Source: Endocalyx cinctus
Taxonomy: Eukaryota > Ascomycota > Sordariomycetes > Amphisphaeriales > Apiosporaceae
Reading direction: 5' to 3'
NCBI GenBank assembly: GCA_001600455.1
Contig: BCKC01000007.1
Coordinates: 2,482,019 to 2,546,018 of the forward strand
DNA length: 64,000 bases
Shown here: positions 35,684 through 46,549 of the stretch, piece by piece
Numbering within the stretch: position 1 is the first letter of the stretch
Layout of the letters: each line of letters starts with the position of its first letter
Translations under genes and position numbers: made by a program
Notes under the pieces: generated by a model
Databases searched by the model: none
Seen by the model: only the letters and a program-made list of their open reading frames with translations
What the model was told of the DNA's origin: nothing

Positions 35684-36330
35684 ATGTCGTCCAGCCCCGA
35701 AGAGCAATCCCCCGCACGCCAACCTCCGGCACCCACAGCAGTGAAGGAAGAGTCCGACTACGACGACAACGCGTCCGAGACCGGCTCGCGAGCGGCGTCC
35801 CGATCGCGCAACCGGGGACGTCGGAACCGTCGTCGCCAGCAGAACAACCAGCTTCAGTCCATGCCGGAGGACCAGCAGATGCAGCAGCAGCAGCCCCAAT
35901 ACATGCAGCAGCAGCAACCTCAGCAGCAGATGATGCCCCAGTACCAGCAGCAACAGATGATGCAGCAGCAGCAACAGCAGCAGATGATGCAGCAACCCCA
36001 GCAGGACGACGGCGGCAAGTCCGACACGCTCAAGCTGCGACTCGACCTTAACCTCGAGGTCGAGGTCACACTGAAGGCCCGCATCCACGGTGACCTGACG
36101 CTTGCTCTATTGTACGTTTCTACTCTATTTCATTTCTCTCGTTTTATTCTTTCTTCATTTCATATCGCTGCATATATCTTTTCTCCTGTTCAACCGCATG
36201 TTTTCAAGTCCCCAATCCTGTCTTTATTGTAACCGTAACACCATATCTTAAAACATCCCAACCTCTTTCCCCCCTATTCTTTTCTAATCCGTAACCAATC
36301 TTTGCTTTTAAATATAGGGACGCTTCTTAA
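35684..36330 (+). CDS. PolyQ/Met-rich small protein with a conserved C-terminal segment
   Basis: Exon 1 is 35684-36111; the donor GTACGT follows CTATT. It joins either acceptor 36317 (tail DAS, stop 36330) or acceptor 36353 (tail DT, stop 36363), giving 146 or 145 aa. The N-terminus is acidic then Arg-rich (RGRRNRRRQQ). The middle is Gln/Met/Pro-rich with long CAG-type runs. The C-terminus DTLKLRLDLNLEVEVTLKAR and IHGDLTLALL is the only ordered part and looks strongly conserved in fungi. Function unknown. The antisense strand gives a Leu-rich shadow frame. Confidence 0.75.
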
Positions 36331-36904
36331 CCACGTATGTTATTATCTTACAGGGACACTTAATAACACGCGAGATGCGGGACAACAGGCAATCGTGAGG
36401 GAAAAAGAAAAGAAAAGACGCTGCGCCGGGAGATTTCCCCCCTCCCCAACCCAACCCAACACCCAACCAGTCTTGAGAGACATAATTTGTTTTATCACAC
36501 CTTCCTTCTACGTACCAAGACCACCTTTTACTTTTTTCTATGTTATGCATCCTGTTTTATATATATATACACGATATAGAGACGATGATCGACTCTAGCG
36601 GGTTAGTCGAGTACCGTTTCTGATATTTGGGCTTTTTTTTCTTCTTTCCTCTTTCTGGAACTGCTCGGTGCGATTTGTTCAGCATGGTTGATGATAATGG
36701 GACATGGTTTGTCGGATTTCGGTGGCGGTTGAAAAATATACACACTTTGTAATTGATTTTATCGACTTCTCATATCTTGTATGATATACCGTAATACATA
36801 CTCGAAAAACAAGTCTAAACCTGTAACATCCACCTACTAAATACATTCATACGTTCGTGTCGTCATTAACATCAATAAAACTTTCCAAGCACACACTAAC
36901 TAAA
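36331..36904. other. 3'-flanking region, convergent
   Basis: Contains the second possible acceptor (36353) and the 3' UTR of the polyQ gene. Short TA run at about 36560-36571. No other gene. Confidence 0.5.
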
Positions 36905-37309
36905 CTACCTTTTACCTAGCCCCTCCATCCTCTTCTTCGCCTCCTCCATCTCCCTCGTAAACTGGCTTACGTGGCCATTCAGGACCGTATTCCGCTCCGC
37001 GATCTTCTCCTTGTGACCGAGCGCCCCGAGCCGTCTGTCGGCCTCCCGCATCGCCGCGGCGTGCTCGTCGTTTAGGACCTGAAGTTTGGCCGTGGCCGTC
37101 GGCATCCGCTGCTCGTGCTCTGCGTTGGCTCTGTCTTGGAGGTTCTTTAAGTAAGCCATGCTTTGATCGTGGTGGTCCCCCATCGTTTTGTTGTCGTCGG
37201 CGTCGTCGTTGTTGTTGACGTGGTTGTTGTAACTTTGCGTGAGCGACGAAGAAGTTGACCGAGAACGATCCTCGTATTGATATGATCGCCTAGATATTTC
37301 GCGAATCAA
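36905..37309 (-). CDS. Small coiled-coil ORF, 5' end uncertain
   Basis: Open frame of 134 codons with a TTG at its 5' edge; the first ATG is at 37183 (92 aa). Sequence from about residue 45 is continuous charged helix (YLKNLQDRANAEHEQRM, ADRRLGALGHKEKIAERN, REMEEAKKRMEGLGKR), typical of a coiled coil. The part before the ATG is Ser/Asn/Asp-rich. An acceptor-like ATCTAG at about 37286 suggests a preceding exon I could not place. No family recognised. Confidence 0.45.
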   Translation of the reverse strand: MIREISRRSYQYEDRSRSTSSSLTQSYNNHVNNNDDADDNKTMGDHHDQSMAYLKNLQDRANAEHEQRMPTATAKLQVLNDEHAAAMREADRRLGALGHKEKIAERNTVLNGHVSQFTREMEEAKKRMEGLGKR

Positions 37310-37541
37310 GCCTCTTTGTAACGGCTTCTACAGTGATAGCTGCACTAAGATGGCTTTATATTGCACGGATCGGATCCAATCTAAGTGAGAGATTACGTAT
37401 CGCATAGGTGAACTTGGAGTAAACGATATGCTAATCACGAAGGAGGCTGCTTGGGGGCCAAATTTGAATCGACGAAGTGAATTTTCCAACTCCAAATAAT
37501 CTAACCTATATAACAGTCACACGATTTCAATTCCTATATAA

Positions 37542-37572
<31 letters not shown>

Positions 37573-37863
37573 GATTTCTGGACATGGATTCTGCCAACTT
37601 CGCTGGATACAGTGTAGGAATGACGTCATCACGTTACCCGTACCGACGAATATGTATTATGTACTCCCGTACGTCTCTTGTGGATTATTGCATATCCCGT
37701 TTTTTATTACAACTTGTATCTTCTGTATATCATAGGTTAACAACTGCGCATGAGAGCGTATGCTCATATTCTCCAAGAACTTACAAGAGGTGGGTTAATA
37801 GATGATGGTGGGATCTGGGTTGTCTTTGATAAGGGCGGATGGACGGATCTTTCCGGTTTCCAC
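37310..37863. other. Intergenic with a poly-C tract
   Basis: AT-rich apart from a run of 27 C at 37546-37572. No gene recognised. Confidence 0.6.
37546..37572. repeat. Poly-C tract (27 nt)
   Basis: Uninterrupted C run seen directly. Its length may be inaccurate because homopolymers of this size are difficult to sequence. Confidence 0.85.
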
Positions 37864-39087
37864 TCATAGCTGCACGACATCGTTAAGCAGCCGAACTTCT
37901 TCACCTGGCTTGAAGGCTGGTAGTCCAATATAAGGCTAAAAAACCGGTTAGTATTCTTTTTTTTTCGGGAGGAATGATACCCTAGTCCGGTAAAACTTAC
38001 GCAACTAGAACATGTTAGTATGGTCAAAATCACAGGATACTGGGACATAAGAATGCTTACCCATCACATCTAAAGGCATCTCCAAGGCTACAGTTGCCAC
38101 AACTGCCAACTTTTCCCTTCACGGTGAAATCTACTTCGTTCAAGTCGTCAGCAGCGAGCTTGAGAGTTTGAAGTTTCGCATCCGCGTCACTCCTCTTCTT
38201 CGCATCTTCCTCGGCCAGTCGTTGAGCTAAGCCACATGTGCAGTCTTTACAAGCACGCCTTCGTTTTCCAAGTTTAGGTACACACTCGGCAGCTAAGGGG
38301 ACGATGTTAGTATAAACGTATGAACTGATCATAAAAGTATGAGAATGAATAACTTACGAACAGCAAGAGGTTTACTGAGATCCTGCTCGGTTAACAGGGT
38401 ATCTTCGTCAACCAATTCATCATCGTCATCATCATCCTCGGGAATGCCAAAATCGTCGCTGAAATCAACGAATCCCACGCCGGCAGGAGTCTTCGCCGCC
38501 GCGGGCGCCATATTGAGATTTACGCTGTTACCATTGGCTTGATTAACAGTTGCGCTAGAAACAGCGGGGCCGGCAGCGCTCTTTTTCTTTCTACCCAGGC
38601 TCAGTTTTAGTGGGACAACCTCATCGGCGTCGTCCTCGGCCTTTATGAAGCCGTCCGGTCCCGGCAACAGTCCCGCCAGGAGAGCCTCTCGTACGTCTGC
38701 GGTACTTCCGCCCTGCACTAGCGATCCATCCTGGGCCTGAATCTTTCCTCCAATTTTGAGTGTCGGGACGATCTTGGCGAAGACGTCGCGGTTTAGAAGG
38801 CGGGACGACTCGGATCGGGTGCCGTCGGCATCGGTAAGGACTAAGATCAAATCGTAGGTGGCGTCGGGGAGACGGACCAAGCCCGCCGAGAGGCGATCGA
38901 GCATCTGCAGGTCGGTGACAGATCGATCGTGGGCAGATAAAACTCCGTGGAGTTTTTCTTCGTGGCTTGCGATAGAAGGTGGGGCTAGCAGCAGTGTTCT
39001 GACATTTGATGTTCCATTTTGACTAGGTTTCTGAACACCGACATCGAAATCAGAGGTATTATCGATTGTCACAATTGAAGGCGACAT
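37864..39087 (-). CDS. DRE2: Fe-S cluster assembly protein Dre2 (anamorsin)
   Basis: Electron carrier of the cytosolic Fe-S assembly machinery, partner of Tah18. Exons 39087-38358, 38292-38061, 38004-38001 and 37935-37864; introns 65, 55 and 65 nt; 345 aa with all phases matching. The N-terminal methyltransferase-like domain (about 1-150) is followed by an acidic linker ([13 protein letters not shown]). The first metal-binding motif is AECVPK to [11 protein letters not shown]. The second is the twin CX2[17 protein letters not shown], then [20 protein letters not shown]. The third exon is only 4 nt (TTGC); it completes a Gly codon and supplies the last Cys of the twin motif. It is flanked by strong sites (acceptor TTCTAG, donor GTAAGT). 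Start ATG 39087 gives [10 protein letters not shown]. Confidence 0.94.
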
Positions 39088-41972
39088 GACTTTTACAACT
39101 TGCCGCGAAATTTGGCGTCGAGTTGATCGGATTTTCCACAATCTGAGAAGAAATGGTGATTAATAATGGCTAGACGATGGTAAGTCGCCAATACAAAAAC
39201 CAAATTCTTAGTAGTGGGGTAATGGAGGGGCGACTAATATCTCAGGTTTCTAGAATATATAAAATAAAATCTGGTTTATACTGTCGTAAAATTGTATATT
39301 TTAAGCCTTGGTTACTAAGTATTCCTTGATAGATAATAAACTCTCAAGATTGTCAAGGAGAGGCAGTAGATTACAAATGCTTTGAAGGAAGTTTGTGAAG
39401 TTTACGGTTTTTTTTTTTTTGCTTGCGTCGGAGTCTTTTTTTTGATTAGTCAGTCACATGCTAAGAAGAGATGAGAGGAAAATTTCTCGTCCACAGTGAC
39501 GAAATAATCCACCTGGTCAGAAAAGATCTGTTTATCAGATCCGATTACGGTAGGGTTTTATAACCAATGATAACATTGTTGATTTTACAGTGTCTTACTT
39601 ACAGTTATTCACGGAATTGATACTGTAATTACAAATCTCAGACTACCCTCTAGCGTCAGAACCGTCTCTTACGCTAATGTAGAGTACACGCTAGACACGC
39701 TACCTCCGAACTTCATCCCACTTGCTTAGACTCCGATAATCGGGAATTTCATACTTCATACAGTCAGACAGTGTTAGTTATTTATGGCGGGAGTTTGTAT
39801 GACAATATTTCCCACCTTTGGACCCTTATTTTCCCTGATTTATGAAGAATCGAATGTTTGGTATGGTCTGTTCAAATCTTGAATAGCCAAGAGAATACTT
39901 GATATCTTGTCTAATATAATATGGAGACTATAGCCGGCAATCTTATTTAATTGCTTCTGGTTATATTCTATATCGCGATCTTTGGGCGCGCACTTTGGAC
40001 CAGTTAACAATCGATCACTTATCTATTCTGTTTAAGAAGTTTCAACATAGTTAGAGGAACATCAATGGAAAGGGGGAGCACAACGTGGGGCCCATGCAGC
40101 ATAAACACCACCATATCCCACACTATCCATAGATGCTACTGTATACTACCGTACACTATCTGAATATAGTATAGAGAGGAGTACAGAGGTAGATAGTACG
40201 CAAGCATTGAACAGAATAAAAAAACGAAAGTCAGCTGTCAGCCGCCATAAGTGGGTAACTTCCCCGCATTCAAAGTCTACTAAAGCACTTTCGTTGGGAA
40301 TTGGGAGCAATCGGCCGGTACATAGACCTGGGGTAACGCCCAAGTAGTGGGTCAAGGGTGTCTTCTCTGACATAACCTTGCATATTCTCCTTTTCCCCAG
40401 CTGCAGGAATTGTCTCTGTTTTACGAATCGATACTACGTATTGAATGAGGTAGGAAGGACATCCTCTCTGGATCGAATTGAACACCTCAGGGATATTTGG
40501 AAAAGAATTAATTGGTATAGTAAGTTGAAACAAACGAGATATTTAATCCTAGGTTATGATACCATTTTGACTCTCCACTAAACGAGACAGTCTCAAGAGG
40601 GTGTATGCAAGCTCCAAGCTATGTACAGTATGTATGTACGTGTAGAGAGATAAGTATACTACTGGAAGAAGCGCAGACGATAATATAACCGTGGACAGTA
40701 GTGTAATGCAAGGCATTGGATCCCACGGGAGATGCAGGCAGTCCAAGGTTCATACCGGGATTAAAGGATAATTTATATCTGCATACATATATTCTTTGGT
40801 AATTGGCAATCACTAATGCAATGGACTGGCCATAATGTTCAGATCTAATAAGTAATATTAATTAACTTCTGGCCCGATTTGCTTCGCTTCGTCGCGTGCT
40901 CTTGGAAACTTGATGATATCCATGGATCAGGACCTTTTTGTTTTCCAATACGGTACAGCAGCGGGCATCTAACAAAGTTAAAAAACTAGGTTAGGTAGTT
41001 TACTTAGGGGATTAAACATGGAAAAACATAACAAAAACAGGGGTAGCTTTTCCCAGAGATGCCGACCTGCGACAATTCTTCACAGCGTATCGTCGGGGGA
41101 TGCCGACGACCCCAGTTCCGTTGGTCATGTTTTTTTACAGCTTAATGATTAATAGTGGACGATCCAATTATTTGTTGCTTCTTTACTTGTATACCTACTC
41201 CGTATGAAATATCCAATTGACATCAATTGAAAATAGGAATTAACTTCAATTCATCGTATAAAAATAAGGAATAATATAAATAAAATAAACAATTCCAATT
41301 GCCAAGTTTCATGAAGAAATCAATAACAGAAATAAAAAGGAAGGAAACCTTTAAGGACTTCGTCACGCGACCGGTGACTCCAATGGCTGAATGACGAAAC
41401 TGACCAATGGCCCCATCGATCAGCTCACCCCTAACTGAAGATCATTCGAGAACTACCACTGACTCGATGTACCGATACTCAAACATGCCAGCTTGATTCG
41501 CAGTTAATTGCAGTTAATTATGTTTTCAAATATACATATAGTTACATATATTTACATAATCTGCTAAGTCCCATCTTCTAAACTTGCGTAGTACCATGTA
41601 AATACATCGGAATAGTGTACCCAAATTCCCACAGATCATTCTCGAGCATTCACTTGTTGCCAGCCGGGACGATATCGTTTACCCTTTCCTCCACGTACTT
41701 CTAGTTCACCCAAGACTACTTTAAAAGGAGGTCCCTACGATCTTATTCAATTCTCTTCCTTTCTTCATCATTCATCCAACAAGTTATCATCCATCACCTA
41801 CTATTTACCAGGTATCAATCATCAATTCATCAATCGACAAACATCAAACTATCAAGCGTCACCATACCCCTGTATACATTAACCAAATATACAACAATCT
41901 GATAAGACATATCATCCATCACCTTTTACATCAAACACTTTATCTACATCCATCTAATTTATATCTGACAAT
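39088..41972. other. Intergenic, 2.9 kb
   Basis: AT-rich and gene-free as far as I can see. The last 250 bases are the C/A/T-rich leader of the STF2-like gene. AGGGG and CCCCT pentamers (STRE-like) occur near 41040 and 41427, but such short sites are weak evidence. Confidence 0.5.
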
Positions 41973-42761
41973 AGTAAGTCATCATCAAACATCACACTAT
42001 AGCTCACAGCATCAGCAATTCGTATCTATTCCTCGTTGGATGTACGGGTCGTTACAGTTGCTACTGCTATCAGAGGTAGTAGTAGCAGCGCTCGGCCAAA
42101 ACTACCTAGTACAATTGCCCCACCTCAGATGATATCATGCCACTTCTATATACTATATGGTATATAACCCAATATACTAACCATCAACTTCATCAACAGT
42201 GACTCGATCTCACAAGTACAACGAGAAGGACCACGCCGGCATTGCCGATGGTACCGTCCTTCCTCATGAGAATATACCCAAGTTCTTCGGCAAGCACGGC
42301 TTTGAGGGCGTCGATCCCAAGAAGACGAAGAAGAACGGCGGAGGTAAAGGCAACTGGTAAGTTTCGATTGATTACCCGGGGCATCCTATCCATTATGTAT
42401 AGTATTATTAGGACGTTTATTCTTGTCCCGATACTTACTCAATGGATACCACCCAAAGACATCGATTGTTACATGTGTGCTGACTCATCATGTTTCGCAC
42501 GCGAATAGGGGTGAGCCCGGTGGTGAGCTCGACGACGAGAAGTTTAACCTTAACCACCCACGCCGCCGATCCAACTCGAGCGGTTATTTGAGTGGATTGA
42601 AGGACTTTAAGACTAAGTTTGAGATCAACGAGCCTGAGCCCGTTTTCGAGGAGAGCGTCCACGGCCCCCTCGAGGAAGATGAACAACCCACCAACCTCGC
42701 CAAGACCGACACGTCCTCTAGCAACGGCAGTTCGTTCGGGGATGAGCTGGAGCGAAAGTAG
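41973..42761 (+). CDS. STF2/TMA10-like stress protein, start codon split by an intron
   Basis: The A of the ATG is the last base of the first exon (41973) and TG begins the next (42200-42201), across a 226-nt intron (donor GTAAGT, acceptor CAACAG). Coding exons are then 42200-42356 and 42509-42761; intron 2 is 152 nt; 136 aa. The product begins TRSHKYNEKDHAG, has FFGKHGF and the family core GGKGNWGEPGGELDD, followed by a low-complexity acidic tail. Yeast relatives (Stf2, Tma10) are small, hydrophilic proteins linked to ATP synthase stabilisation, ribosome association and desiccation tolerance. ORF scans miss the start because it only exists after splicing. Confidence 0.85.
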
Positions 42762-43749
42762 GGTCATTTCGCAACCAGGTTCAAATTGGATCTATCCAAG
42801 TTCAACTGGTTGACCGGATCAGCCCCCACCCATTACGAACTGCCATGTGCAAACGAAAAAAATAAGTCAAAACAGAAAAAAAAAAAAAAAAAATCAAATA
42901 ATGATAACAATGACTCAACCGAAAACCCAAGCGGGGAACCAACCAAGGCACCATAGGAGAGAGCCAAGAAATCAGTCCCAGATGTCCACAAGGAACGTTT
43001 TATTGTATTAATAATGGACTAGCAGCGAGTTTTTCTTTTCACTGTCTATCTTTCATTTCCTTTCCTTTTAAATTGTCACTGGGATGGGCTCGGAATGGAT
43101 CAGCGTCAACGCTTAAAACCATCGATTTAATGTATTATTAAGTGTATTGTAGCTCGACAATAAAGTCGTCTTATGTACCACTTTTCCCTTTTACGCTGTA
43201 ACCCCAGCTTTACTTGACGTGACACAATACTTGCTCTCGCCGAACAAAAGGGTATACATCCGTAAGTGAAATAGTTCGAATTCTACGTAAAGTAAGTCCA
43301 AGTACCTGTGTAAATATTTGGGGGATTCGAGAGCACCGATTATATGACAGCTTGATTTATCTCGAGGTACACACGTAGGTAGGTATAGCGGGGTAGTGCC
43401 TTGGACATAGTAGTAGGTTACATATTTATCTATACCAAAATAACCTATCATCTAATCATATCTATGAACACATAAGATAGCATATCTGGGTAGTTCGCGT
43501 TGGTCTAAAGAGTTACTATCTTTGGGGTCGGTCGTGGACCCGTCCACAAACTATCAATGCCCCTCCTCCGTAGTCAGATCACGCTTACATAAGTGGAAAA
43601 TGGGATAGCAGCACACCAAGCAGTCTCAGACTTCTTATCACAGTATTAATATCTTCCGTAAAATACTACGGATCGTAGATAAGAGGGATATTTAGTCGTG
43701 ATAAGATAGTGCTACATATAATATGGATACAAGCAGTTACAGCATTTTT
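42762..43749. other. Intergenic, convergent 3' ends
   Basis: 3' UTR of the STF2-like gene, with an A-rich run at about 42876-42893, then AT-rich spacer. No gene recognised. Confidence 0.55.
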
Positions 43750-45444
43750 TCAATCTTTCATCACAAATTGCCTCAAAGCCTCCAGTGGCGGCTTGGATTT
43801 CTCCCCTTCTACCTTCATCGAGCGGATCCGACACCCGCCCATCAAGACGTCTCTCTTCGCCCCATCCTCGCCGTCGGGCGGCAACGCGTACAGGGTGACG
43901 ATCTCGACATTCCCCTGGATATCGTCTTCGGCGAAAGAAATACGTAGAGGAGAAGAAGAGGATATTTCCTGCTCGTCCACGCCTTCCGCGGACGCATCAT
44001 GGTACGGAAGTATCTCCTCGACCAAGACGCGCTTACGCTGCCCGGTCTTCTGGTTGACCGCGTAGAACCACAAGGGCCCCAGAGCGCGGTGGCGGCGGAG
44101 GAGGACGGGCTGGGATCGTTGGTCGGGCGGGGTCGAGGGGAAAGGCGATTGAATCATGGAAAGGAGAACCTGATAATCCTGCTTGGTGAGCTTGGGCGCG
44201 CGATCCAGCCTCGTCGTCCAATCGCCGAGCTTCGCGACCTCGGAAAGAGCGTGGCCCGACCTCCTCTCCTCCTCCCGTTCGAGCCGGGCTCGCGCGCGCC
44301 ATCCTCTCTCCACGAGCGGCGGGACGTGTACGCCCGTCCTCAGCCCCTCGACCAGCATCTCGGCCGCCAAAGGGGTGACCTTTTCTAGCAGCGCGGGGAC
44401 CGTGTCGTCGCCTCGCAGGGGTACGGCGTCGGGTTCCGTCTGCGCGAGCACGAGGCCGCAGTCGTAATGGCGCTGGTCCATGGTCTGCAGCGAGACGCCC
44501 GTCGATTTCCGCCCCAGCAGTAAAGCGTACTGCAGAGGCGCGGCGCCCCGTAGGTCCGGCAGGAGCGAAGGGTGGATGTTTAACCCGCCGTAGCGAGCCG
44601 CGTTGAGGAGGCGGGGGGGTACGAAGAGGCCGAACGAAACGGCTATTATTAAGTTGATTTTCGTGGGCATCTTTTTTTTTTTTTTCAGGTTAGCATTTTT
44701 CTCCAATATGGAAGAAAGCTTCTATTTGAATTGTTCTAGCTAAAAACTGGATGGGTGTGGATGAAGTCGGGGCTGAGGGGTGGTAGAGACTACGAGGCAT
44801 GGGATGAAATAACACGAAGAGTAAAATTCACGACGGGAAAAAAAAGGTTGACCAAGAATATTCGATAAACTCACATCCCACCCGGTAAACGTATCTCTCT
44901 CGTGTATGGTCAGACCTAGCTCTGTAGCCAATTTTTTTATAGGCGCTTTGTTTAAATTAATTAGCTTTTTTTTTTCTTCTTCTTTTTAACGGACACCGAA
45001 AAACTCACGATCCGTAATAACCTTATAACCCCTCCCAGTAGCCTTCCCGGGACGGGTCACCACATCAATAGACCGGATCAAATCCGGGTTGACCAAGTGT
45101 TCGGCGTGCAGAGCGGCGAGGGCGGCGCTACTGAGCTCGTCCGACCCGCAAAAGAGAATATGCAGAGGATCTGATTTTTTTCTCTCGGGTCTAATTCCCC
45201 CTTCCTCCGCGTCGTTATCTACCGCCGTCTGAGAAGGATATGTAATATTGCCGTAGCATCTACTCCCGTAACGCGGTATGACGCAAGACACGACAGGCGC
45301 GGTGGGTAGACATAGTCGCGATGAAATTTGCCGTCTCCGCGAATCAAGTCCGTAACCAGCACCCCGGCTGCCGCTCGCCTCTACGAGGTACTGGTGAGTC
45401 GTCGTCCTTGCACGGCGGGCCGCGATGATAGCCTGACGACGCAT
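43750..45444 (-). CDS. FMT1: Methionyl-tRNA formyltransferase, mitochondrial
   Basis: Formylates initiator Met-tRNA for mitochondrial translation. Exons 45444-45009, 44945-44875 and 44670-43750; introns 63 and 204 nt; 475 aa. The start MRRQAIIAARRARTTT is Arg/Ala-rich and acid-poor, typical of a mitochondrial presequence. The formyltransferase fold starts near residue 94 (LHILFCGSDELSSAALAAL). The catalytic segment GLNIHPSLLPDLRGAAPLQ has Asn200 and His202, and YDCGLVL supplies Asp239. A C-terminal tRNA-binding part follows. The enclosing frame runs 24 nt further upstream, but only from a GTG, so ATG 45444 is preferred. The long second intron ends in a T-rich (sense: A-rich) tract directly at the acceptor, so its boundary is slightly less certain. 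Confidence 0.9.
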
Positions 45445-46549
45445 TTGACGTGCAAAAAAAACCTTCACTGCCCTAATAACCCCTTTTAGATTTAGAACTT
45501 TTGCCCCACACCGTCAATAAACGGGAGATTCGATTATGGCTCGTCCTCTTCTTCCAAAGCTTTGATAGCTTGAACGCCTAGTCGCGCATTGTCTACGCAC
45601 TAATTGTGCTTCTCCAGAGATAATCTTGAAGAATATTTCCACATGTCTGGGCATATTATATTCTCAGCGAGATGTTGGGAGTCCTCTTGCTGCGAACAAA
45701 TAAATACGTCGGGGAAAAGACGGGCCGAGTACGACATGACTAATATTATTGGAATTACCCACTCAATCTGAACAATACCAAGAATTGCAAAAAGGGGATA
45801 TATAGACCTACACATAACAAAAGTCATATCTTAATATATCACAAACATTCATTACCTCACCAGATATTACTCTATGTATGTTCAAGCTTAGCCCTTAAGC
45901 TTAACAAGCCCCTAAACTCTCATACGGTCACCAACTGAAACCCCCTAGTGCGAATACTTTTCTTTTCATCTGCAAAATACAACTCCATTGGTCAGGGTCA
46001 ACTTGCTCTATACTAAGATCGCAGCACCTTTCTCGGTAGTAATTGATAAAATTCGATAAATCTCTTTACGCGTCTTTCCCTGGCTGACTGGCTAAATTGC
46101 GACGACAAACCTTTCAACTGTTAAATGCATACATCTTAAGTGGGGGTCTGTCACCAACCCCTGACTATACATTTATACCGAGCGTCGCCTCACGAAATTT
46201 ACACGAGGAATTTTTTTTTTTTTTTTTAAATTATATTTTATCTTCAAAAGCAATCTACAACATCCTAGCTCCCATTTTTTTCATGTTCCTACTAGGTGGA
46301 AAATTCTTCTTTGGTAGATTGCTATCTATGAGGCTTCACCCACCAGCTTTGGAAAATCTCGTTGATATGTTGTCTATAAGATGACAATGACCGTGCGCAG
46401 CAAATTTATAGCTCTCTTGCTTTAACCTGCATTAAGGTATAAACAGATCTTGATGTTCTATTTAAATTCGACTAGTTTCCCAGGGCTGTTTTTCTGTGCG
46501 GTTGTTGAATCGTCGAAGATGGCTTCTGATGTCGCTTGCGTTGTATCAA
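45445..46549. other. Intergenic between two minus-strand genes
   Basis: Promoter side of FMT1 and 3' side of the leucyl-tRNA synthetase. T run at about 46210-46226. No gene recognised. Confidence 0.55.

Noticed and set aside
35624..36088. Leu-rich 154-aa minus-strand frame
   Set aside because: Antisense shadow of the CAG/CTG repeats in the polyQ gene.
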